64,000 bases of DNA from Siphlonurus alternatus (Eukaryota > Arthropoda > Insecta > Ephemeroptera > Siphlonuridae), in assembly GCA_949825025.1 (NCBI GenBank), contig OX463781.1:49860317-49924316 (forward strand), in the 5' to 3' direction. Under the pieces are notes generated by a model that did no database searches, had not been told where the DNA came from, and saw only the letters and a list, made by a program, of their open reading frames with translations. Numbering within the stretch: the stretch's first letter is position 1; each line of letters starts with the position of its first letter. Shown here piece after piece: positions 43,256-54,376 of the stretch. A program made the position numbers and the translations under genes.

Positions 43256-43264
43256 GTCTGAACC

Positions 43265-43510
43265 TTATTTTTTTATAAAAATTGCTATACAGTATAATAT
43301 AACAAATAGCTTAATATCTGTAACAAAACTCAATTTGATAAGAAAAATGTGTGGTCACCTTAGTTATTATTATTTTTTTTTTAATTTAAGGGTCCAATTT
43401 TCTTTGTTCTTTTTTTTTTATACATATTTTTCTGTCTTATAAAATAACATTTTGTGTTGTATTATATTATAATATATACTGTATTACAGTATGGACCTCC
43501 AATTTTTTAC
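43265..43510. other. AT-rich noncoding DNA
   Basis: Nothing recognised. Confidence 0.5.
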
Positions 43511-43770
43511 TGCAAAAAGAGGATGCAAAGTTATGGCACTCTGATTTCTATCAGATATTTTCGAGTGCGGAAAGTATTGCTAAAAAGAGTAAAAAGTTTT
43601 GGTGAGGTTGGGTTTGAACCCACGCTCCTTTCATTAATTAGTATCCTTTTTATTAGGAGAGGCATCACTCTGTACTTTCAATAATTTTTTGAAAATAATA
43701 TCCAAACTGTAAAGAAATCTGAAACATATCAGAGTATGGCAAAACTTTGCAGCCTCTCTTCATTTTTGCA
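43511..43770. repeat. Fold-back family F (copy 2, best ends)
   Basis: TGCAAAAAGAGGATGCAAAG with the mirrored CTTTGCAGCCTCTCTTCATT and final TTTTGCA. The central block is GGTTGGGTTTGAACCCACGC. Confidence 0.75.
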
Positions 43771-43825
43771 AAAAAAAAAAAATAATAATAATAATTGAGT
43801 TGAGACTGTCAGCTTCAAATCCATC

Positions 43826-43888
<63 letters not shown>

Positions 43889-43908
43889 TATATTTATTTA
43901 TTTATTCA
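43826..43908. repeat. (TTTA)n microsatellite
   Basis: About 20 TTTA units with one interruption. Confidence 0.95.
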
Positions 43909-44127
43909 GGTGTTGTGATAAGGAATCATATCGAAAAGTGCAAAAAGCTGTTTTTGAAGCTGATGCATGGTCTCATTTAATTAATAAATCTGAAGCAAAA
44001 GGGAATTCTGATTAGTCTATTTAGCTGCAAATTAATTAAATTTTCGATATTGCCTAATTTATTGCTCAGCATCTTAAATTAAGTTCATCTCAGTCGGCTT
44101 TTTTTTTTTTTTTTTTTTTTTCAGCTT

Positions 44128-44345
44128 ATATAAGGGTAATGTAACACGCCCAATGTTAAAAATATACGTATTACCACACATAAAAATTATTAAACATATA
44201 TCTTAAAATGCTCTCCTCTACATGCATCCCCTATCAGAAACTAAAATATCATTTATATCTATTTTTATTTATTATTACAAACAATTGGTTATTTAAATTC
44301 TTTCTAGTTTTTGAGTTATAAATTTTTAAAATTGACAAATTTAAT
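44128..44345. repeat. TTAA-family palindrome subfamily 1, left half only
   Basis: AAGGGTAATGTAACACGCCC then the AATGTTAAAAA and CTCTCCTCTACATGCATCCC blocks. The mirrored half is missing. Confidence 0.55.
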
Positions 44346-44554
44346 TTTAAAGCATGAGGTAAAGAAACTTTAATGATTTAATTCATTTGAAGCATTTCAA
44401 TTTAAAATTAAATACAAATAAAGACTAAGTGATATTAACAAGAAATAATTTAATTTTAGATTTCACTTCATCTTGTATAATTATTTAAATATAGTATGAA
44501 CTTTAATGTTTTTATGAAAATTGCCTCATAGTATAAAATTGCATATTAATCATA
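44346..44554. other. AT-rich spacer
   Basis: Nothing recognised. Confidence 0.5.
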
Positions 44555-44701
44555 ATAAGGGGCATTCACAAAGCCCTAAGGCCACATTTAGAGCTCGATA
44601 ATTTAAGACCAGAAATTTTGGGTCTAAAAAGCATGCCTAAAATCAGGCTTTAAATTATCGAGCCCTAAATGTGGCCTTAAGGCTTTGTGAATGCCCCTTA
44701 T
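44555..44701. repeat. Near-perfect 147-bp hairpin MITE
   Basis: ATAAGGGGCATTCACAAAGC and its exact mirror bound arms that pair almost base for base (AAGGCCACATTTAGAGCTCG / CGAGCCCTAAATGTGGCCTT) around a short loop near 44628. Noncoding, and it looks young because the arms have few mismatches. Confidence 0.85.
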
Positions 44702-44744
44702 ATGTAACAAAATTCAAGTGATTCTGTCTTATTAGTAATGAGAA

Positions 44745-44945
44745 AAATTAGGTAGAAGTTTAACATTGGCCTTATGGACGGAAACCGGAAAGGGAGCTAT
44801 TGTGGGAGAACCGCCCCCTTGAATCTACTCAAATCATAAGTGATTAAGTTTTATAGCATTCTCGAAATTTTAAAATTTATTTCATTCAATTCCGTCTGAC
44901 AGAAAATTCCTTTGACTCACGCAGTAACTGAGGTCAATCGTTAAA
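44745..44945 (-). repeat. Dispersed repeat R1, copy 2 (inverted)
   Basis: The reverse complement matches 53018-53215, including CATTGGCCTTATGGACGGAA and AACTGAGGTCAATCG blocks. Partial length. Confidence 0.65.
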
Positions 44946-45079
44946 ATGTTCTCCTCTACATCCCCTATCAATCGCTAAAATATCAGGTATGCAAATTCGG
45001 TATAGTTTTTAGTTATTAATTTTTGAAGTTGACAAACTTAACATGGAAGAAAACATTGGGCGTGTTAACTTACCCTTAA
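44944..45079. repeat. TTAA palindrome subfamily 1, internally deleted
   Basis: CTCCTCTACATCCCCTATCA block, then AACATGGAAGAAAACATTGG and the terminus GTTAACTTACCCTTAA (TTAA 45076-45079). Most of one arm is lost. Confidence 0.55.
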
Positions 45080-45571
45080 TTAGCCCTTAACTAGAGCAAT
45101 ACCCGAAGGTAAGGTTGTACCTTAGAATAAATTTGCACCTGAGACCTAATTTCGTTTTTCCTATCTTACCAATGCTTTCCAATTTTATATTCTCGTCACT
45201 ACTTCATTATTAAATTTTGCAGTGCGGAGAGAAATTACATTAATACAATAAAATTATAGCAGCTATAATAAAGATTGTTCAGCATCATAACTATTTACTG
45301 TGAGGAAATTATTTAAATAGATTGCTGAACTTTTTTTCTTTAATTCATCAAAGCAAGTAATTCACCAAATGAGTTTAAATACAAAAATATAAAATTTGCA
45401 AATTGAAAACTGTCACATTTTTTTAACAACATCTTTATTTTTTTTTCTTTCTTCTTTAATTTTTTTAAACAATTTTGGATTTTTAGAGCTTATTTATACC
45501 ACTTTTATTCATAGGGTATTGTTCTTTATAATGTCGAGTGTGATTTTATATGGAACCTCAAAAATTTTATT
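45080..45571. other. AT-rich noncoding DNA
   Basis: Nothing recognised beyond T-rich tracts. Confidence 0.5.
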
Positions 45572-45808
45572 GCAGAAATGGATAGACGCTACTCAGTTGT
45601 TTGTTTTTTGTTTTTTTTTGAGTTTTTAGAGTATTGAATTGCTAAAAAAAAAAAAAAAAAAATACTGAAGTCAGATTTGAACCCACAACCCTTTTACGCC
45701 TCTCTCGGTACTTTCAATATTTTTTAAAAAATAATTCCTGCTGTTTTTGGCCTGAAAAAAAAAATGATAAAAATAATATTACATGTAGTATATTATAACT
45801 TTGCAGCA
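45572..45808. repeat. Fold-back family F, diverged copy
   Basis: TGCAGAAATGGATAGAC on the left, a GTCAGATTTGAACCCACAAC centre, and ATAACTTTGCAGC on the right. A T- and A-rich insertion is present. Confidence 0.5.
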
Positions 45809-45881
45809 TTTCGTCCCTCGTCCGCAATAATGAACTATCTGCTTATCATGATTTTTTTGCAATAATGAGCTATAAGGGGGG

Positions 45882-46656
45882 CTTTTAATCAGAAGAAACC
45901 GGAAAGCGAAAATCGGGAGGGGGACTTGACCGAAAATAATTTGACCGAAATAAAAATGGACGTAAGTAAATTAGAACGAAATTATTTTAATACGAATCCA
46001 AAAATCACGAAAACAATTTGACCGAAAAGTTATTTGAACGAAAACATTTTTAAGATGAATAAAAAAATAACGAAAACAATTTGACCGAAAGTTATTTGAA
46101 CGAAAACATTTAAGACGAATAATGAAACACTTTGAACGAAATTTATTTGAACGAATGTATTAATAAAAATATATAATTAGAGTGAAACAACGATCGATAT
46201 CAAGAAAATATTTTTAATTTAATAACTGTATTATATATATAATATATATATTATATATATTAAAATTACTAAAAAATATAATTATAATATATAAAAGAAA
46301 AACACATAATTATATATTTATGAAGTGTAATGGACAAAAGATAACAACCCTTATATAATATATATAATATCATGTAAATCATGTAACTGCATGCATTTTA
46401 TACCAATGCTATATATACAGTATATATATTATAGCGCCCGAGTTGAAATAAATTTCATATTTTTTTCGCTATTAAAATCTTCTCTCAACTTTTCTCCTCT
46501 TATATTGCACCATTTTAGAGGAAAAAATAAGTGAAAAAGACGAGATTACGTCTTTTTTCCTCTTTTCTTGAACATAAAATGTTAGAAATATTGTTTTCAT
46601 TTCATCCTCACTTTTAATCAGAAGAAACCGGAAAGCGAAAATCGGGAGGGGGACTT
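45882..46656. repeat. 46-bp exact direct repeats enclosing a TTTGAMCGAAA array
   Basis: The 46-bp sequence starting CTTTTAATCAGAAGAAACCG and ending GGGAGGGGGACTT occurs exactly at 45882-45927 and 46611-46656. A third partial copy follows at about 46663-46690. Between them, 45925-46157 carries eight or so variants of TTTGACCGAAA/TTTGAACGAAA, partly as a ~63-bp tandem repeat. The rest is AT-rich. Unlike any other sequence in the window. Confidence 0.8.
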
Positions 46657-46690
46657 CATTGAATTTTTAATCAGAAGAAATCGGAGAGCT

Positions 46691-48765
46691 TACAGTGTTG
46701 CCGGTTCTGTCCAGATCACACATTTTTTCATCTCATCCTTCTTGGCTAATTAAGGGAAAGAATCCTCCCTTACAAGGCAAAAATCCAAAAATAAAAAATC
46801 CGTTGAGGCAGCGAAATGAAAAATAATTTTTGTAGAGACTAATGTGTAAACCTGCCCATGGCTGAGTTGCAGGTAAAAAATGTAATAATAAAATTAATTT
46901 AGCATTTGATAAATCTATTTTTTAAGCTCTGCGAGTCCTGAAAACAATCGAAAAAGGTTTTGCAAGTCGCATTGAGGAACTGTTTACTGACAACCATTTC
47001 ACACGATTTCAATGTGTTTTTGCTAAAATTGAATCGTAAATAATTATAATTTGGACATGCATACAAAAGAGCACACATTTACTGAATGTGCATACAGTAT
47101 GCATATATGCATATCAAAGTATAATTAATAATTATAATACCCTTTATGTATTGTATGATATGTACTGTTCTGTATCATATCATATGCATATACTGATACA
47201 TACTCTCCACAGTGCTAACTGCAGTATGTATATGCAATACAGTACCGACGATAGTTTTAAAAGTGTCTTGTTGTTTAAATCATATTGGCAAGATGTGTGT
47301 TGAATTTGTTGACTGAAAGTCGGTCAATAGTGTCAATACACTCGTCGATACTGCTTCTCTTATCACTCAAACCTTGCTGTCAAACTACTTTTTTGGCATC
47401 TCCTAATAAGACCTGTGTACTGTATGCTGTATACACTTAATAAAACCAAGCAATACTTTTTTTAATTAATCAGTTGTGTCATACAGCAGTAGAAAAATAC
47501 TTCATTTTTGTATAAATATAATTAGTATACCAATGATGAACAAGAAATAACAGGGTTTTATTGACCTTCACGCTTATTTCAAATTGGACCCAAAACCTGG
47601 AACTCGCAAGTGACTGCAATCCAGATCTAGAACGGACCTGCAAAATTGATATCCGGTGGGCAGTAGAAATTCTGGCCTAGCTCGTCACATGTAATTCGAG
47701 TGTAACCAGTTTTTAATGGATTAAATCCTGCTCATTGTTTAGAAATCTTTGTTGCAATAATGTCGTGCCACTTTTTTTGGAGGAGTCATCTTGCGAGTGT
47801 CGGGACAAGGTCAGAAACTGAGCGTCCGTGTGTTTCAATTAGCCCCACTAGTAAAAGCGCGATAAAAATAAGGAATTATTTTATCAGTTCCTTGTTCATT
47901 TCGCTTTTGTCGTTATGGATAAATTAATGGTAATAAATTATTTTGGAGGTCCATTGTTAATTGAAGGGTAGCTTTTAATGCATTATCGTAAAAATAAAGA
48001 AAAAAACAATACGATTATATATGAAATATATTAGGTAATTGCCAAACTTGTTTTGCAGTAAATATATTTGATCGGAATATTAACGCCACAAAGCTAGGCA
48101 ACTTGTTCAGTCTTGAAGTACAGCAAGTTGCATACACAGATATTTCTCAGCATATTGTGCGCGGCGGCCTGCATCGTGTAGAAGATTTACTTTTTATTTA
48201 AGATTCGAGAGAATAAGAGCTGCACCCAAACTCGCAGCACTCTGTGACACGCTCCATTTTCAAATCGTGCCTCCAACTAGATAGAGTTTACTTTTACTTG
48301 GAAGAAGAGTCTGTTATAAGCCGAAGCTATTTCAGACGAAGATATATGTGTATGAAAAGGAAAATGATAGTGCGATTACGTTACGATAGCATGGGGTTAA
48401 AAAAGAAAATTTGGAGCAAAAGTAAGACGCTCCTGGTATTACATATCCCCAATACAAGTATATTTATTTATTCATACAAATTCTTAATTAAAATACACAC
48501 GTACAAATATTATAATATAACTAAAATCTTGGTAACATATAATACATTATAGTTACATTAAATAATTAACATGCAAAAATTTTGTTTGATGTCTGAAATT
48601 ATATACAAATTTATGGTTCTAGTGGCACCTTTTTCTTTTCCATTCTTCTTTTCCATTCTCCCCAAATATAACATGCAGTCCACATCAAAGACGCAGTCTT
48701 CGTAATCTAAATGAACAGAGGAAAATTTTCAATTCCCAATTCAATCATCGCCAACATATATATAT
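46691..48765. other. Noncoding DNA
   Basis: A 102-codon open frame on + at 48244-48552 has no recognisable motif and ends in low-complexity sequence; I do not call it a gene. No RNA gene was recognised. Confidence 0.4.
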
Positions 48766-49004
48766 ATATTATTAATACATTGGGGCGTGGTTTCAAACCC
48801 AACCTCTTTAAAACTTTTTAGCAATATTTTCCGGGCTCTAAAAAATGTTACATTTGTACCCAAGCCCCTTTTAGGTTCTTTCCTTTTAATAAGAATAAGT
48901 GACTTTTCTCTCTTTACTTTCAATAATTTTGTAAAAATAGTTCCCGGACTCCAAAAAATCTGAAGATAATCAGAGAGCAGTGTAAATTGGCACCTCTTCA
49001 TTTC
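48766..49004. repeat. Fold-back family F, diverged copy
   Basis: The GGTTTCAAACCCAACCTC centre is shifted toward the left end. CAATAATTTTGTAAAAATAG, CAGAGAGCAGTGTAAATTGG and CACCTCTTCATTTCTGC follow in the family order. Confidence 0.5.
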
Positions 49005-49364
49005 TGCTGTATTAATTCTGATAGAATTTTTAAAATAGGAGCCTTAAAAAAATCAAATTCTTTCTTATATCAATGTATGTAAAATAATTGTTAGTGTTTC
49101 CTATCAATTTAATAAAGACAATCAAAAAACAACTTTCTTGTTAATTAATCTATAGAAATTGACATCTGCTCGTTTGTAAACAAAGTATTATTTGTTGGTA
49201 ATGTTTGTTCCATGAAGTGAAAAATATGGGACAGTTATTGATTTGTTAACTTATGGAAAATGACCGTTAATTATATATGATAACAGGCCTTATGTTATAT
49301 AGCGGCAACAAAACCATTTTTACGTTCTCTGCATTGCATTACTGTCGGTTGGGCAGAATGGAAT

Positions 49365-49590
49365 TTAAGGGTATATAAGGTAACGCTCCTAATGTTAAAA
49401 ATTTTTCACATATGAAAATTATGAAACCCATCTTAAAATGTACTCTTCTACATCCCCTATCATTAGTTAAAATATATGGATAAGGTACAATAAAAATTTG
49501 ATTTAGATTAGAAGTTATTAATTTTTAAAGTTGACTAATTTATCATAGGGAATGAAACTTCCATGTAGAGGAGAGTTTATAAGATATATT
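49365..49590. repeat. TTAA palindrome subfamily 1, partial
   Basis: TTAAGGGTATATAAGGTAAC end, AATGTTAAAAA and CCCCTATCATTAGTTAAAAT blocks, then a degenerate mirrored half. Confidence 0.6.
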
Positions 49591-50769
49591 TTATATCCAT
49601 TTCTGCTTTATATATATATTCATATATATGTTTATATATGTAATTTATTATATTATGAATCTTAATACAAAATAACTTTTTTATTATATTTCTTTAAATT
49701 AATGTAACTATAATAGCTGCTGTATAAACAAACAAATCTTCGCCAAATTTGATGGCAAATATGTAATTAATCATTAATAAATTTTAACTTGCTAAGTTGA
49801 TGTCCCCTGCAAAATCAAATTAATTCAAGATCTTGAGTGAAATATATATTTTTATAGTTTTTGGTTTTTACAACCAAAATTAGGCCCGTGGAGTTAAAAA
49901 AATTAAATTTGAAAGCAATAATTATCCATCTATAATTATTATTTTATTATGTCATACGTTTCTTGCAGAAAATAATTTATTGAGAGAACAATAAAATTGT
50001 TCTCTGTTTGGTTGATTTTTGCTGATCTCGAAATATAAAAATACAAACTTTAAATTGCGTGCCATTTTTATTATTTTTAAGTAACTCCTGCCATCTAGTG
50101 ACAAAAATTAAAAAAAAAAAAATATAAAGAATACGGAAGGTGCTGCCACCTTTAGACTAAAAATTAAAACTATTGACAAAAGTGAAAATGCGCCAAGATA
50201 GGTGCTTGAAATTTTCGCCGTGTTTTCAGTCCATTTTTACGTATCTTTTATAATCAAAAGTGCATTTAAATATAATAAGAACATTTGGTAACATTATTTT
50301 AACTATTTAAGCTTAAAATTTAGTGATGAAATGCAGTATTTTAACAGAAAATTAAGTAAATATCATGCACTCGACATGACTGCCTTAAACAGGCCGGCAA
50401 TGGAATTTTTGCAAACTCTGAACATTTGGCGTGATTTTTGTGTTTTTGGTGTGACTTTAAGCAATTTTGTGAACTAAAGAAGTTAAAGGTAAGTTAAATC
50501 AGCATGTGTAGGACGAGAAAATCGTTAGTAAGTATAAAATTTGATCGTGTATTTCCTTCGAGCCGGGTTTATAAATTTTTATCCTTTTTGCGCCGTTATT
50601 TCATATTTTATGAAAAAATAAAGTAGTGATTATCAATGCTAGTATCTTCATATGTCGTTTAAGAGTAGAATTGTGTAAAGAGAACCTGAAATTATTGCAT
50701 ATTCTACATGCAAATGATTTTTTTTTTTTATTATTTATTAATTTTGAATAGACGCTGCTAAAAAGAAGG
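49591..50769. other. AT-rich noncoding DNA with two CTGCCAYCT words
   Basis: CTGCCATCT at 50088-50096 and CTGCCACCT at 50143-50151. Nothing coding was recognised. Confidence 0.45.
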
Positions 50770-50774
50770 CTTTT

Positions 50775-51292
50775 GATTGGTAAAAAATTTATTGCGCTTG
50801 AAAGCTTGAAAGTGCCCAGTATGCAGGGCTATTCTCCTATAATAGGGGGTATAGGCGCCCCTGTCTGACTTATGGCGCTAAATACTGAATTCTGATTGGC
50901 CTAAAAGTGGATACTGGAATTGCTCTGATTGGCTTAAAAGTGGATTTTGGAATTGCCCTGATTGGCCAAAATAAAGTTGTTGATTTTTTGCTAATTGGCT
51001 GAAATTATAATTGTTGGAACTTTCAAGTGATTTCATTGGTTAAAGAATATCCACTTTTAAACCAATCAGAGAGCTGCAATAAAAAAAACACTTTTTGCCC
51101 ATAATTTAATTTTAAAAAAGACTTTTTATGTTATGAAAATTATTTAAAAAATAATAAATGGTAGAAAATAGTGTTATAAATTGTTATATTTATTTATTTC
51201 AAAAATATTAATTATTTATACAGGGCTCAAGCGCAAAATTTCAACAATAGGAATTTGCAACTGAAAAATCAACAAACTCTGATCAGCCAATC
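50775..51292. promoter_or_regulatory. Cluster of eight CCAAT/ATTGG motifs
   Basis: GATTGG or equivalent occurs at 50775, 50894, 50937, 50960, 50993 (AATTGG) and 51034 (CATTGG). CCAATC occurs at 51062 and 51287. Part of the cluster is a degenerate tandem repeat of TGATTGGCYTAAAAGTGGAT. Dense NF-Y-type motifs suggest a promoter or enhancer, but the repeat structure could itself create the density. No adjacent gene start is recognised. Confidence 0.4.
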
Positions 51293-53017
51293 AGAAGCGT
51301 CCAACTTTTAATGCTTCAAAATCAATGATTTCACTGAGTGAATGTCTCCATCGTCTCAAAAATCGTTCTTTTCACCCTTTAAAACCCCTAGGTGCATTTG
51401 GTTAAGAATGTAAATCCTCTGGAGCTTCAGAAAAAGTATCGAAAAATTCGATTTTAACATTGAGTTACGTATCCCCGACGGTGAAAATATCCACTTTTTC
51501 CGATGCGCTTATACCCGATAACAATAGGAGAATAACCCTGCCAGTATGGTGCTGCCATCTATACGTGTAAATAACGTAAAAAAGCGGGAAAATAAACCAC
51601 GTGTTTACCAAAACAAGGCGATGCCGGCGATGGACGAAAAATTTATAAAAATCTCTAACAAAAGACTTCTAGACACTGTGAAATGTTGAATTAGTTCTGT
51701 TTTGACAACTGAGGCCAAAGAAAAACTTCTCCTGGGTGTGATTAGACGTGAAGAACTCTCAAAATAGTCCAGGTAGATTCAAAGAATGGCAGCCAATCGA
51801 TCCAAAGATCAATCTTTATTTCTTTACATTGTGGTATTGTCGGTGTAATTATAAGCAGTTTCAATAAATTATTTTCCCATCACATTTAATGTTTGTACTG
51901 ATGAGAACTCTATTATTTCGTGTCCATGCAGGGATTCTGTGAGGGAAAGTTGTCCTGGCCCGGCTGTGATTCATCGACGTGATCGATCGACACATATTAT
52001 AAAACCCGCAAAGCCGTACGTCATGATTTCTGCTCTGTACTGTATGCATATATACCTTGTTGCTGCCTCCACCAGCCCCTGCCAGCCTACTACTGAATCC
52101 TCCAGAACGAAATGATCCAGGTACATGCATTCAAAAATGCCCTAATCTTTGCATATTGGTCTATAAGCAGTTTTCATTATTTTCCTATACCAACATTTTT
52201 GATTTTTGATAAATTTAATATCATACAGTAGGTGTCTGTTATTCTGACTGAGGTTTTCCACGGTTCCCTCAGTCTCAGCAAATTCTGGGACGGGTAACAG
52301 AGACCATATGGCCACCATCCATTCACTACCCCATTAACCTGGCCAAAAGCTTATAGATCGAGCTAGGGGTGTAACTTAAATTTGTTAAAAATAAAAATGT
52401 ACTGATGAGAACTTTATTTATAGTGCCCATGATGCAGAGCTGATGTCAAATAAAAAATGTCCCAAAAATGTAAATTTCTATTCCCTAGCTCTGATGGCTC
52501 TGATGACAGCAATGTTTTATGTCTTTGAAACACCCTGCAATGCGGGATATTGGTTTAGGCTTCCCACTGCGAAAAGCCCCATGTGAGTGCATGAGAGCTA
52601 GCTAGGGTTGCAAAATGGTAAGCGCTGAAGGGTCTGGGCGTGAGCCTGCCTGAAGCCGCCTTTGATAAAAATCTTGTTAGTATCACTATTGCACATCCAG
52701 TTATAATTTTACAATAAAAGTCTGGGGACCCAGAAAATTAGGTTTATCTTCCTAGTACATGTTATTACCTTAATTATATTGAGTTTCTTCTATACAATGC
52801 TAATTATTTTTTATGTGATTGCAGTCTTATTTACTATGAATCCCCTCACATTAATAGTGAATTCATATATTATTTGTGAAAAAAATCAAACTAAGAAATG
52901 TTATTTGTAAGAGGATATATAGGAACATACGTAGAAAAAATATTTATTGGGAAGGGTGGTAGTTGCATTGACCCAGCAAGAAGAAAAAAATTACAACCTA
53001 GCTTGGTCAAAAGCTTT
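51293..53017. other. Noncoding DNA
   Basis: CTGCCATCT at 51552-51560. A GC-richer patch at 52040-52125 has open frames on both strands and a GT donor-like end, but no clear exon. 52700-52850 resembles a decayed pogo-like MITE half. A possible intron context for the exon at 53575. Confidence 0.4.
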
Positions 53018-53352
53018 AACGATTAATCTCAGTTACTGCTGGAGTCAAAGAATATTTCCCTGCAAACAAATGGAATGAAATAAATTTTAAAAAATCGATA
53101 ATGTTCTAAAACTTAATCGCTTATGGTTTGAGCAAATTCAAACCTTGCAGCTTTCTTACAACAGCTCCATTTCCGGTTTCCGTCCATAAGACCAATGTTA
53201 AACTTCTACCTCAGTTTTCACAAAACTGATAAGACAGATTTGCTTCAAAATTTGTATGCCACCTATTGATGGTGAGTTCTAAGTCTCCTGCAAGTCTTGT
53301 TGCATTCAGGCGCTACGATTGCGAGATATCAACCTACTGAGATTCATCCTTA
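53018..53352 (+). repeat. Dispersed repeat R1, copy 3
   Basis: Matches 6222-6565 in the same orientation and 44745-44945 in reverse. Noncoding. Confidence 0.65.
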
Positions 53353-53574
53353 ACTTTTTTCCTTCACAACAAATATTATTTTAACGTGTGTCCTCTTTTT
53401 AAACTAAGTTATTAACTGTACCGTAATTTTGATAGACTGCAGGTGTAATAAATACTGTAAATTTAATATGGATGGATAATTAAGGTAACTAGTTTTTTAA
53501 ACCAGTTTGTTTAACCCCACAATCTGTTAATTTTTACTCTATTTTTATCACAATTTGTGTATGTTTTGTTGTAG

Positions 53575-53648
53575 ATGGCCATTCTCAACGCCGTGGCTGA
53601 CAAGACTATCTCTTCACACATGAACCTCCAGGGTTTAGTGCTTTCAAG
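53575..53648 (+). CDS. Candidate 74-nt exon (phase 0 to 2), gene unassigned
   Basis: After a pyrimidine-rich TGTTTTGTTGTAG acceptor the sequence encodes MAILNAVADKTISSHMNLQG then LVLS plus AG, ending at AAG|GTAAAAA. The segment is GC-richer and free of stops, unlike its surroundings. The peptide looks like folded protein but I do not recognise it. It starts in phase 0, so it can follow the cassette exon copies at 34335 and 38631, which end in phase 0; a shared gene on + is plausible but unproven. Its first codon is ATG, so it could also be a first coding exon after a noncoding one. Confidence 0.45.
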
Positions 53649-53661
53649 GTAAAAATGTCAT

Positions 53662-54000
53662 TTTTATATTCATATTCATCTTTATTGCTTTTCGATTGTA
53701 CATTACAATATAAGCACGTCAATATCAGTGTGAGTGGCAACCTCATGGTGCTTGTCAAACTATTCTAAACATAACAAATTTAATAACAACAAAAGACAAA
53801 CAAAACACAAACACTATAAGGCTGAAAATACGAGCTTTCTGTTTTGTGCCTAAACAGAAGTCGCAACTCCAAAGTCGCAACTTTTAACCCTGGCAGAGCC
53901 AGGCTATGTAAGTGGAGGGGGTTAGGCTCAGTGACGTCACGTCCAATCAGAGAGGGCGTTACTGGTTTTGCGACTTCTAGAAAAAGCTCGTAGTTTAGGT
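53662..54000 (-). mobile_element. LINE/retroposon 3' end and GC-richer flank
   Basis: On the minus strand, GACGTGC...ATTGTAATGTACAATCGA precedes AAAAGCAATAAAGATGAAT. The same block recurs at 61865-61920. It contains an AATAAA near the end, as expected of a retroposon tail. The region 53880-53990 is GC-richer and includes TGACGTCA. Confidence 0.45.
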
Positions 54001-54174
54001 TTAACTCTCAACATATCGATCAATCCAGAATAGGCAAAATTTATTGTAAACAGATTGAGACAATTGGACAATATTTTAATATAGCAAGTATATTATATGC
54101 AAAAAGCAATAACTCATTAACAATAAAATAGCAGGTGGAAATTCTTGTGGTCACAGAGGTTCACTCGAAAGTTT

Positions 54175-54230
54175 TTACATTTTTGAAACGTTTCGCATCG
54201 TGGAGATGCTTCTTCAGTCACAAGAAGAAG
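54175..54230 (-). ncRNA. Hammerhead ribozyme-like motif, inverted PLE copy
   Basis: Identical to the motif at 60675-60725, read on the minus strand: CTGAAGA core, GCATC/GATGC stem II, GAAAC then GTT. Confidence 0.5.
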
Positions 54231-54376
54231 TAGAATGATTTGACTGTTGGCTTGCTGGCTGGTATGTGAGGGGAGGGAGGGGAGACAGGAGAGGGGAGGT
54301 GTGGAATGAGTTGGTATGATATTTACAAAGGAGTGAAGGGGAATGATATTTACAAGGGAGGGAAATTTGAATTGAG

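Noticed and set aside
48244..48552. 102-codon plus frame as a gene
   Set aside because: No motif, AT-rich low-complexity C-terminus, no splice or promoter support.
52040..52130. Exon on either strand (proline-rich on +, glycine-rich on -)
   Set aside because: Open in both directions with no convincing acceptor; the evidence does not favour either strand.
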